From assembly GCF_001510665.1 (NCBI RefSeq), contig NZ_LMTI01000002.1, positions 313,246-377,245 of the forward strand: a DNA stretch of 64,000 bases, in the 5' to 3' direction. The DNA is from Bacillus sp. FJAT-27445. Its GTDB lineage: Bacteria > Bacillota > Bacilli > Bacillales > Cytobacillaceae. The notes under the pieces were generated by a model that was not told the DNA's origin, searched no databases, and saw only the letters and a list, made by a program, of their open reading frames with translations. Below are positions 29,124 to 36,871 of this stretch, piece after piece (position 1 is the stretch's first letter; each line of letters opens with the position of its first letter). The translations under genes and the position numbers were made by a program.

Positions 29124-30380
29124 TTAATTAACCGTGCCTTCGATGTTTGGCCTATTGTCTTCCTTAATGAACAAGACCGAGATAAGTCCAATTACAAGAA
29201 GGATTCCGCCAAAGTAGAAGCCTGAATTCAATGAACCAGTTACGTCTGTAAGCCAGCCTGTGATGTAAGGAGCAAGGATTGAACCACACATGCCGAAGAA
29301 GTTATATAAGCCAAAGGCCGTACCTAAAGCATGCTTTGGCGCGTTATCGGCAACGACTGCAACTAGGACAGGGTTTGTGCTTATTTTACCGAAAATACCG
29401 TAACCAATGAGAGCGGCATATAGAACATACATGCTGTCAAAAGCAACGATTGAAACAATCGCGATGATAGAAAGCGGAAGCATTACTAGTAGTACTGGAC
29501 GTCGCTTACCCATTCTGTCGGCAATCCAGCTGAATAGAATTGAGGCTGGAATAGCTGCCCAAGGTACTAGTGATGCTACAACGGCAACTTCTGTTCCTTT
29601 AATTCCACGTGCATGCTCGAGGTAATAAGGAATCCATGTAACAACAACGAAGAAAGCGTAAATCGCACAGAAGATTGTAATATAAGCAAAGATAAGGTTT
29701 TTGGTGAAAAGATCTTTTACTCTTAACTTTTGGCCGCCATTTTCACCAGCTTTTTGCCCTTCTGTTTTCGGCCTGTCTTTAATGACCCACCACATTGCAA
29801 TTCCGATGAGTACGACCGGGATCGCGATGACATAGAATGGAGCTCTCCAGCTCATTCCGAGTGTATCAACAGTATAGCTTGAAATAAAATAACCTGCTGA
29901 AAGACCAAATGCCATACCGCTGTTGATGATTGCGCTTCCCACAGTGATGTGCTTTGCAGGAATTGCTTCAGACGAAAGACCGTATTGCGGGCCGTAATAG
30001 AAACCTTGGAAAATACCAACCAAGAGCCATGCGATCATGAAAAATGCAAATGACGGCATGGAGCCTGCAACAGCTGCAAGCAGACCGAACATGATTACTC
30101 CAGGTACGAGAACTTTCTTTTTACCGATTTTATCCCCAAGAATACCGGATGGCACGTTCATTCCTGCATAACCGATAAAGAAGATACTGCTGATCAAACC
30201 AAGCTGTGCAGCGGATAAACCGAATTCAGTCTGCATATCATCCATTACCGGATTTAGGATAGCGCGTGTTGCGTACAAAGCAATCCAACCTAAAAAGAAT
30301 ACGGTTACGATTTTCACCCAATAAGGGATACCTTTTTGGGGAGTACCCAGCGCCTCATTTCGTTTTACTTCTTTTTCCAT
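29124..30380 (-). CDS. Major facilitator superfamily transporter (organic anion type)
   Basis: This 418-residue protein has 12 hydrophobic helices and the MFS loop motif GDKIGKKKVLVPG after helix 2, repeated as DRMGKRRPVL between helices 8 and 9. It resembles the GlpT/anion-cation symporter branch (ATRAILNPVMDDMQTEFGLS); the substrate cannot be read from sequence. The ATG at 30380 follows GGAGGAAGG. Its promoter carries the same 39-bp element as fdrA, so it probably imports the nitrogen compound fed into the fdrA-allG-arcC pathway. Confidence 0.85.
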   Translation of the reverse strand: MEKEVKRNEALGTPQKGIPYWVKIVTVFFLGWIALYATRAILNPVMDDMQTEFGLSAAQLGLISSIFFIGYAGMNVPSGILGDKIGKKKVLVPGVIMFGLLAAVAGSMPSFAFFMIAWLLVGIFQGFYYGPQYGLSSEAIPAKHITVGSAIINSGMAFGLSAGYFISSYTVDTLGMSWRAPFYVIAIPVVLIGIAMWWVIKDRPKTEGQKAGENGGQKLRVKDLFTKNLIFAYITIFCAIYAFFVVVTWIPYYLEHARGIKGTEVAVVASLVPWAAIPASILFSWIADRMGKRRPVLLVMLPLSIIAIVSIVAFDSMYVLYAALIGYGIFGKISTNPVLVAVVADNAPKHALGTAFGLYNFFGMCGSILAPYITGWLTDVTGSLNSGFYFGGILLVIGLISVLFIKEDNRPNIEGTVN

Positions 30381-30458
30381 TTTACCTTCCTCCTGACTTT
30401 GCTTGTGGCGAATAGCCATTAAAATAGTATTAGTTCGGTCGTTCGGTGCTTCTTATAA

Positions 30459-30486
30459 ACTATAAGACATAGGGCATTGCAGACAA
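30459..30486 (-). promoter_or_regulatory. Predicted activator-type promoter of the MFS gene
   Basis: On the minus strand TTGTCT (30481-30486), a 16-base spacer and TATAGT (30459-30464) form a SigA promoter with a weak -35. The shared 39-bp element begins at the last base of the -35 and extends upstream. The start codon is about 70 bases downstream. Confidence 0.6.
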
Positions 30487-30524
30487 ATAAAATTTGCAAG
30501 CTGTTACATTGCAAAAACATTAAA
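30486..30524 (-). promoter_or_regulatory. Conserved operator element upstream of the MFS gene
   Basis: Read on the minus strand, the element contains TTGCAATGTAACAGCTTGCA, that is TTGCAA, nine bases and TTGCAA, flanked by T-rich arms. A nearly identical copy precedes fdrA (38745-38782) at the same place relative to its -35. I infer a binding site for the island's response regulator. Beyond it, 30525-30700 is AT-rich with no gene. Confidence 0.65.
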
Positions 30525-30701
30525 AAAACATTAAATGATTTTACTTTTTGCTGCTTAACCATAACAAATAAGAAATTCCAGACGAATCGCGCATAAAAAT
30601 TTTATATCTTTAGTTATTGGCCAGTCTGCTTGCTTTTACACTGAAAGAGGAAATTTTTTTCAAACTCTACTGAAAGACTGGTTCAATCAATTCCTGATTT
30701 A

Positions 30702-30740
30702 TAAAAAAATCCCGTATAGCCATTTTGGCATACGGGATTT
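30702..30740 (-). terminator. Response regulator terminator
   Basis: The stem AATCCCGTAT...ATACGGGATT, followed on the minus strand by a run of T residues, lies ten bases after the response regulator stop and ends the two-component transcript. Confidence 0.88.
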
Positions 30741-30749
30741 CCTTCTATC

Positions 30750-31463
30750 CTAGTCATTCGGAACACTGCGAAGCATGTAGCCAAGGCCTGGATAGGTTAC
30801 TATATATTCTTCTTTGCTGCCAAGGGCATCTTTAAGCTTCCGCCGGATCCTTGCGATACCCACGCGGAGATAGTCTATATCATCACGGTATTGAGGCCCC
30901 CATACTTCTGAAAGCAATGTCTCGTGAGGAACAACCTTGTCAAGGTTAAGGGCAAGTATTTCCATGACTGAGTATTCGGTATGGGTGAGTTTGAATTCAT
31001 TGTCCTTAATCCAGCAGCGGCTGCTGCCCATGTCGATAGTCAGGTCCCCCGTCCGAACGACAGAGGTTTGATTCGTTTTCGTTTCAGCACTTGCCGACTG
31101 GCTCCTCCGCAACACGGCATTCACCCGTGCGAAAAGCTCGTCAAGAGAAAATGGCTTTGTCAGGTAATCATCGGCACCTACGTTCAGCCCCTGGACCTTA
31201 TCTTTTGGATTGCTTCTCGCTGTTAACATAATTACAGGTACATCCGAAAACTTTCGAAGCTTTTCCAGGACGAAAAAACCATCTTGGCCAGGCATCATGA
31301 TATCGAGCAGAATCAAATCGGGTGACATGAGGTCGAATTTTTCAAACAGTTCATCCCCCGAACTGACGGTTGAAACTTCATATCCGATTGATCTAAGATT
31401 GGCTGATACAAACCTGAGTATTTTCAACTCATCGTCAACAATGCAAATCCTTTGGTTTTTCAC
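30750..31463 (-). CDS. OmpR/PhoB-family response regulator
   Basis: This 237-residue protein has an N-terminal receiver domain (CIVDDELKILRFV, phospho-acceptor Asp in LILLDIMMPGQDG at about residue 54, conserved T and K in VIMLTAR and LTKPF). A C-terminal winged helix follows (LTHTEYSVMEILALNLDKVV, VGIARIRRKLKDA). It starts one base after the sensor kinase stop, so the pair is cotranscribed. The likely target is the 39-bp element shared by the MFS and fdrA promoters. Confidence 0.93.
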   Translation of the reverse strand: MKNQRICIVDDELKILRFVSANLRSIGYEVSTVSSGDELFEKFDLMSPDLILLDIMMPGQDGFFVLEKLRKFSDVPVIMLTARSNPKDKVQGLNVGADDYLTKPFSLDELFARVNAVLRRSQSASAETKTNQTSVVRTGDLTIDMGSSRCWIKDNEFKLTHTEYSVMEILALNLDKVVPHETLLSEVWGPQYRDDIDYLRVGIARIRRKLKDALGSKEEYIVTYPGLGYMLRSVPND

Positions 31464-31464
31464 C

Positions 31465-34107
31465 TTATTCTTCCCCTTCCTTCACAGGAAAATATAACGT
31501 AAAGATACTACCATTGCCAGGCTCGCTGGAAACTTTTATTTTTCCGTCATGGGCTTCCATGATACCGGCGCATATAGCCAATCCAAGGCCTGTCCCACCT
31601 GTCCTTCTCGTTGCAGTGACATCAACCTGATAAAAACGGTTGAAAATCTTTTCAAGATGATCCTCTGATATCCCGATGCCGTTATCCGCCACAGAAATTG
31701 TAATGTATTCATCTTTCCGGTCAAGATTTATGTCGATTCGCTTCGGACTGGAATCATTATATCTGAGCGCATTTGTCATTAAATTCACTAGCAATTGCTG
31801 CATGCGCATTTTATCAGCAAAAAAGGTGAAGCCTTCTCCTAGCTTGTTATCGAAGGTAAACAGGGCATCCTCCCTTAAATGCTGAGGTATCAATTCCATT
31901 GAAAGCTCGATTATATGATCCGCTCTGATTGTATTCCGCTCAACGTACATCGCCCCGGAATCGATTTTGGAAATATCCAGCCAGTCATTTACGAGATGCT
32001 CAATCCGCTCTATATCCTCGTGAACCCCTTCCAGTAACTCCTGCTTGAATTCGGGATCCCATTCGACTTCGGATCGGAGCAGCGTCTCCACCCCGCCTTT
32101 AATAGTTGTAATTGGCGTTTTAAATTCGTGGGATGTCAAGGAGATCAGGTTGTTCTTTAACGTATCAATTTCCTCTTCCTTTGTAATATCGCGAAGGACA
32201 AGTCCTTCCCCAATTTTTTCTTCATCAAGCATAACAGAAAAGTTATGGAGCAAATAATACTTCGGCTTTTTTGATGCTGGTTTATTTTCGAGTTTCAGCT
32301 CTTCAATTTCACCAGAGAAAAATGCGGATAGGTCATCCTTCTCGACATCAAACAACAATAGAAACCGTTTAAATACGTCCTCAAAGTTAGCCAATTCACT
32401 ACTTGGGTTTCCTGATTCGTTCGACTGATTACCGATTTCATCAAGAGCGACGACATTCAGGAAAAACTCATTCACATACTCGACTTCCTTTTGGTTGTTC
32501 AGGAGCATTAGGCCTTCTGACATACTCTCGAGAACAGCTTTAAGAACAGCATGCTTGTTCCTCGTCCGTTCAAATAGGAACTTATTTTGGAGCATGACAG
32601 CGAGGGAGCCGGCGAAGGTCCTGAGGAATTCCTGGTCGCTCACTGAAATTGATTGCCTGTCGGAAAGGTCGACTACAAGAAAACCCCGGTTGTTCTTTTC
32701 GATTTGGATTGGTTCCATATATTGCTGCTTGCCTACCATATGGTCATTCAGGTACTGCATCAAATTCTGATTAGTGAAAATTGCCTGGTTGGTAACAGCA
32801 ATGTCGTTAAAACAAACGTGGATCGAATAATCCATGAATTGCTCGATTTCCTGAAGGCAATACTGGATGAATTGAGCAAGGTCCTTATCCGTTGAAACCG
32901 ATGTGATTAGCTTATTGACCGCCTTCAGTTCGGAATTTTTCTTTTTCAGGTTCGCGGTCCTCTCCTGCACCCTAGCCTCAAGTTTTTGGTTCAGCTCCAT
33001 TAATCCGCTTCTGTTATTTTCTACTTCATCAATCATGTTATTAAAATAATAGAGTAGCTCTTCCATTTCCTTTGGGCCCTGGATTTTTTGCGGCTTTGCA
33101 GATTTCGCGTTAAAGCCTCTCGTATACTCCTTGATATAATCAAGCAGCCTGCGGATGGACCTTTCAAGCCTATTCGTTAATATGAGGGAGACGCCAACCA
33201 TGACAAACGCTGTCAGGAGCAGGAATACAATTATTGTCATTAATGCATTTTTATAGGTTTTTGTAATTGCCTCTGTTGGTTTGGCGATCCATACAGTCCA
33301 ATTCAACGGTGCCACTTTTTCGTAGGTAATGTAGATATCTTCACTCGGATTCTTCAAATTAAAGAAACTGCTGCCCCTGTCCGCGTTCAGGGAATCGATG
33401 TAACTGATGATTTCCGATTCAGACAGATTAACAAGCTCCCTCCGGGTATCGAAATGAGGGTGGACGACAACATTTTTCTCCTGGTCGATGACAACTGAGT
33501 ATCCTTCCTCACCGAAGTTCCGCCTTTGGATATGCGCGCCCAGGGCGTTCAAATCAAGGGCGCCCAGGACATATCCTATCATCTCCCCGTTTTGGTTGAG
33601 AAGCGGGGACGCAATTGTTACCAGCAATGTATCGGTTCCTCCTCTTCCGTGGAAGACAGGAGAAATAACTGTATTCTTCGTTCTTAATAATTCCTTATAG
33701 TACGAGCGGTCACTGAAGTTCAGGTTTTCCCTCTTAGCCCCATCTGTATAAACCTCTGGGTAAAAAAGGATGGATTGCCCTCTTTTGTCTCCGACGTACA
33801 TATTTACGAAGCCTGGATAATTTGTCTTAATATCCTTAAGCTGTTCCTGGATTGTCGCCATTTCGCCTTTTTCAAAAAGCCTACTCGCATTCATCGCTTC
33901 TGTCTGGATGACTTTTTTATGTTCGGAGACATAATTGCTAATGTAATCAGCGAGGTATTTCGTTGTCTGCGATTGGCTTTTTTGATTTTCTTTTACCAAT
34001 GAGGATAATTGATAAATTTGAAAAATCCCTAGAAGCGCAATTGAAAAAAATGAAATAAGTAAAAATGAATAAATGAGTTCTTTTTTTAATGAGCGGGCTT
34101 CCTTCAT
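31465..34107 (-). CDS. Cache-domain sensor histidine kinase
   Basis: This 880-residue membrane kinase has a first transmembrane helix (residues about 12-32, FLLISFFSIALLGIFQIYQL), an extracytoplasmic double Cache-like domain (about 40-285) and a second helix (LMTIIVFLLLTAFVMVGVSL). HAMP, a coiled coil, a GAF-like segment and a PAS-like segment (about 530-640) follow. The core has the phospho-acceptor His in SLTSHEFKTPITTIKGG (about residue 655) and the ATPase motifs LVNLMTNALRYN, VADNGIGIS and TGGTGLGLAICAGI. The ATG follows GGAGGAGGG. The Cache domain suggests sensing of a small external metabolite. Confidence 0.92.
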   Translation of the reverse strand: MKEARSLKKELIYSFLLISFFSIALLGIFQIYQLSSLVKENQKSQSQTTKYLADYISNYVSEHKKVIQTEAMNASRLFEKGEMATIQEQLKDIKTNYPGFVNMYVGDKRGQSILFYPEVYTDGAKRENLNFSDRSYYKELLRTKNTVISPVFHGRGGTDTLLVTIASPLLNQNGEMIGYVLGALDLNALGAHIQRRNFGEEGYSVVIDQEKNVVVHPHFDTRRELVNLSESEIISYIDSLNADRGSSFFNLKNPSEDIYITYEKVAPLNWTVWIAKPTEAITKTYKNALMTIIVFLLLTAFVMVGVSLILTNRLERSIRRLLDYIKEYTRGFNAKSAKPQKIQGPKEMEELLYYFNNMIDEVENNRSGLMELNQKLEARVQERTANLKKKNSELKAVNKLITSVSTDKDLAQFIQYCLQEIEQFMDYSIHVCFNDIAVTNQAIFTNQNLMQYLNDHMVGKQQYMEPIQIEKNNRGFLVVDLSDRQSISVSDQEFLRTFAGSLAVMLQNKFLFERTRNKHAVLKAVLESMSEGLMLLNNQKEVEYVNEFFLNVVALDEIGNQSNESGNPSSELANFEDVFKRFLLLFDVEKDDLSAFFSGEIEELKLENKPASKKPKYYLLHNFSVMLDEEKIGEGLVLRDITKEEEIDTLKNNLISLTSHEFKTPITTIKGGVETLLRSEVEWDPEFKQELLEGVHEDIERIEHLVNDWLDISKIDSGAMYVERNTIRADHIIELSMELIPQHLREDALFTFDNKLGEGFTFFADKMRMQQLLVNLMTNALRYNDSSPKRIDINLDRKDEYITISVADNGIGISEDHLEKIFNRFYQVDVTATRRTGGTGLGLAICAGIMEAHDGKIKVSSEPGNGSIFTLYFPVKEGEE

Positions 34108-34133
34108 CAATGGCCCTCCTCCGTTATGAATGT

Positions 34134-34183
34134 AAAAAGGCATCTGCCCTTGCTTAAGTGTATAATTAAGCGCGGGCAGATAC
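34134..34183 (-). terminator. arcC terminator
   Basis: A long stem (ATCTGCCC...GGGCAGAT with an inner CTTAAT/TTAAG helix) is followed on the minus strand by TTTTTAC. It separates carbamate kinase from the two-component genes. Confidence 0.8.
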
Positions 34184-34205
34184 CATGATCTTCAGGGAAA
34201 TGTAC

Positions 34206-35144
34206 TTATTTTGAAATAATTGTACCAGCTTTTCCTTCCATGGCAAGGTCAGCCTGGTCAAGGGAACAAATGATGGCCCGGCCGCCTTGTTCAGCGAATT
34301 TAATGGCAGCTTCCATTTTCGGCCCCATGCTTCCCGCAGAGAATTGGCCTTCTCTAACATATTTATTTGCTTCCTCTAAAGTTACATGCGTTAATGCTTT
34401 TTGATCCGGCTTTCCATAGTTTACATACACATTCTGAACATCCGTCAAAATCATGAATACATCGGATTGTACCTCTTCCGCAAGCCTGAAACCGCTTCTG
34501 TCCTTATCAATAACCGCTTCAATTCCTGTCAAAGTGCCATCCTCGTTTTTTATTACCGGGATTCCGCCCCCGCCAGCGGCGATGACGATGACGCGGTCAT
34601 CTGTCAATTTTTTAATAATATCTGAACCAAGGATGGATTTAGGCAATGGAGAAGCAACAACTCGCCTCCAGCCACGGCCGGCATCTTCTTTAACAACCCA
34701 GTTTTTCTCCTCTGCCAATTGCTTGGCTTCTTTCTCGGAGAAAAATACACCAATCGGCTTCGAAGGATCTTCAAATGCAGGATCGTCCTTTACAACCTCG
34801 GTTTGAGTCAGCATGCTGACAACAGGGTTATCAAGCCCCAATTTACGCAGTTCATTTTTCAATGTCTGGTCCATCATATAACCAATGAATCCCTGTGACT
34901 CGGCACTGCAAACATCAAGTGGGAACGGAGGAACAACATCCTTCGCTTCCTCATTTTGGCGCAGGATATTTCCAACCTGAGGGCCATTTCCGTGTGTTAC
35001 GATAACCGTGTGGCCGTTTTTTACGATGCGCGCAATGATTTCGCTGCTCTTACGGACATTTTCAAGCTGATTTTCATATGTTGCTTCCTGTTTAGGCTGC
35101 AGGATGGCATTTCCGCCCAGTGCGATAACTACCTTTTGTGACAT
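34206..35144 (-). CDS. arcC: Carbamate kinase
   Basis: Carbamate kinase transfers the phosphate of carbamoyl phosphate to ADP, giving ATP, CO2 and ammonia. The 312 residues match the family: VVIALGGNAILQ at the start, VTHGNGPQVGNIL near residue 50, VIAAGGGGIPV near 212 and the C-terminal SMGPKMEAAIKFAEQG. No arginine deiminase or ornithine carbamoyltransferase gene is nearby. The context (fdrA, allG) instead points to carbamoyl phosphate from oxamate, as for the E. coli allantoin-locus kinase. Its ribosome site overlaps the end of the allH remnant. Confidence 0.94.
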   Translation of the reverse strand: MSQKVVIALGGNAILQPKQEATYENQLENVRKSSEIIARIVKNGHTVIVTHGNGPQVGNILRQNEEAKDVVPPFPLDVCSAESQGFIGYMMDQTLKNELRKLGLDNPVVSMLTQTEVVKDDPAFEDPSKPIGVFFSEKEAKQLAEEKNWVVKEDAGRGWRRVVASPLPKSILGSDIIKKLTDDRVIVIAAGGGGIPVIKNEDGTLTGIEAVIDKDRSGFRLAEEVQSDVFMILTDVQNVYVNYGKPDQKALTHVTLEEANKYVREGQFSAGSMGPKMEAAIKFAEQGGRAIICSLDQADLAMEGKAGTIISK

Positions 35145-35148
35145 AGTA

Positions 35149-35345
35149 TCATTTCCTCCACTTTTTAAGAAAAATTAACCCGGCCATCATGCTAAATACT
35201 GTATCAAGCCCCGGGCTATGGCCGATTACAAGAAGTTTTAATAGATGCTTTTCCAGTCCACCACGGGAATCCTCCCGCCAAACAGCCCGCCGTTGAGGCA
35301 GCCCAACGCGGTAAGTAAGAACTTTCATTGGCCATTTGTCGTGGC
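35149..35345 (-). pseudogene. Remnant of allH (oxamate carbamoyltransferase third subunit, DUF2877)
   Basis: The minus-strand peptide LEKHLLKLLVIGHSPGLDTV plus MMAGLIFL resembles the C-terminus of E. coli AllH/YlbF as I remember it (LLALGHTSGADTLLGFWLG). Just upstream, another frame reads KFLLTAL and GGLFGGRIPVVDWKSIY before a stop, which looks like the preceding AllH segment, so a frameshift separates the two. About 200 residues of a roughly 270-residue protein are missing. The position between allG and carbamate kinase is where E. coli has allH. A 99-codon open frame spans the region (35149-35448), but only its end matches. Confidence 0.55.
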
Positions 35346-35484
35346 TTGTTCCCGTTCTAGGATACCATGGATTGCCTGAATAAATATAGGGCTTAATCAT
35401 CCGGCAATTCATCAATAGGCAACAAGCCAACTGTGGTGTCCTCAGCATGTTGGACAGCTGTTCACCATTCCTACGTTGTTAATT

Positions 35485-35521
35485 AAAAGGAAAAGAGGAA
35501 TATTTTTTTGATATTCCTCTT
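35485..35521 (-). terminator. allG terminator
   Basis: An 11-bp perfect stem (AAGAGGAATAT / ATATTCCTCTT) with an A/T-rich loop is followed on the minus strand by TTCCTTTTAATT. It lies 40 bases after the allG stop and would separate fdrA-allG from the allH remnant and arcC. Confidence 0.8.
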
Positions 35522-35560
35522 CTTCCCATGTATTTACGGCTTTACAATTTAAGCTTGTTG

Positions 35561-36823
35561 TTAAATGAGGCCAAGTTTGACTGCATAAGCTTCTAGCGCT
35601 TTTTCAAAGCATTCCTTAGGAGCGCGTACAGTTCCGGCGCCTACTTGTCCAACTCCAGCTTTTTTGTGGGCAATTCCTGTATTAATGACAGGCTCAATGC
35701 CCGTTTCGACTACTTTCCTTGCGTCAATTCCCAGGCAGGTACCTTGGAAATCCCAAGTCGGAATCGTAAAATTGCTGTTTTGGTCTACACAAATTTCCAT
35801 CATTTCATTGCTGGTAGAAAGCGCATCCTGGAACCCACCTGCTCCAACAAAGCGGGTAACACCAGGCGCGGCAATCATCGCCATGCCGCCCACGCCAAAC
35901 GTTTCAGTAATGGCGCTGTCACCGATATCCGGGTTGGCATCGTCCTGAGAATATCCAGTAAAGAACAGCCCTTGCGGTGTGTTGACCGGAGCGGTAAACC
36001 ACTCATCGCCCATACCACTGATCCGAATTCCAAAATCCTTTCCGTTACGGCACATTGCTGTAACAACGGTACCTTCCTGGATTGTCCTTGCGCCATCGAG
36101 AACAGCCTTGCTTGTTGCCATTGCGATATTCAGGAAGAACTGGTCAGTATCCGCAAGGAACTGGATAACTTCCTTCTTATCATTGTCATCAATGGCCAGC
36201 TGGATAATATACGGGCTGATCTCCTTAAGGAAAATTAGTGACGCAGCAATGTTCCGCTGGTGGAATTCATCGCCCATTGTGATTGCTTTTGCGATGATGA
36301 CGTTCATATTCAAGCCGTTTTCAGTTAGCTTCAATGCTTTGGAGATGGTTGGCCCCAATACATTTTGCATCCATTTTAGGCGATTAATGACTTCTTCGGA
36401 ATAAGCGCCAAAACGAAGCACTTTTCCAATACCTTCGTTCATGATGCAGTAAGCTTCATTGCCTTCTGACTGGTTTTCAACTACAAAGACGGGCATATTC
36501 GCGGAAGTGATGCCGCCCATTGGTCCGACCGCATTTACATGATGGCAAGGAATGAAGGTCACTTCGCCATTTTCAAGCGAGCTTATTGCTTCTTCTTCTG
36601 TTTCTGCCCAGCCTTCGAATAATGAAGCACCGACGCAGGACCCTTGCATTGGGCCGGTCATGTCTTCCCACTTGATTGGCGGGCCAGCATGAAGAAGGAC
36701 TTTCCCCTCATTTAATTCTTTGATTTTTTCTTTAGCAGGAACTACATCAACTAGAAATGGCGCTGAACCGCTGATTTTATCGATTACCGCCCTGTTTGCT
36801 TCATCCATTGATTTGTATTGCAT
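35561..36823 (-). CDS. allG: Oxamate carbamoyltransferase subunit AllG (DUF1116, YlbE)
   Basis: This 420-residue protein belongs to the DUF1116/YlbE family. In E. coli this protein, with FdrA (AllF) and YlbF (AllH), forms the oxamate carbamoyltransferase of allantoin fermentation. Recognisable segments are VLLHAGPPIKWEDMTGPMQG, FIPCHHVNAVGPMGGI and the C-terminal IAHKKAGVGQVGAGTV. The ATG at 36823 follows GGGAGGATT. It follows fdrA by 48 bases, the E. coli order. Confidence 0.88.
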   Translation of the reverse strand: MQYKSMDEANRAVIDKISGSAPFLVDVVPAKEKIKELNEGKVLLHAGPPIKWEDMTGPMQGSCVGASLFEGWAETEEEAISSLENGEVTFIPCHHVNAVGPMGGITSANMPVFVVENQSEGNEAYCIMNEGIGKVLRFGAYSEEVINRLKWMQNVLGPTISKALKLTENGLNMNVIIAKAITMGDEFHQRNIAASLIFLKEISPYIIQLAIDDNDKKEVIQFLADTDQFFLNIAMATSKAVLDGARTIQEGTVVTAMCRNGKDFGIRISGMGDEWFTAPVNTPQGLFFTGYSQDDANPDIGDSAITETFGVGGMAMIAAPGVTRFVGAGGFQDALSTSNEMMEICVDQNSNFTIPTWDFQGTCLGIDARKVVETGIEPVINTGIAHKKAGVGQVGAGTVRAPKECFEKALEAYAVKLGLI

Positions 36824-36871
36824 AAGAATCCTCCCAGTCATTGTAATTTTTTTATATCCTGTTCATGTGAA

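Noticed and set aside
34206-35144. Arginine deiminase pathway
   Set aside because: Carbamate kinase alone could suggest it, but arcA, arcB and arcD homologues are absent and the adjacent fdrA-allG genes indicate another source of carbamoyl phosphate.
35149-35448. 99-codon frame as an intact gene before arcC
   Set aside because: Only its C-terminal third resembles a family (AllH), the upstream AllH-like segment is in another frame, and there is no ribosome site at its first ATG; it is better treated as a remnant.
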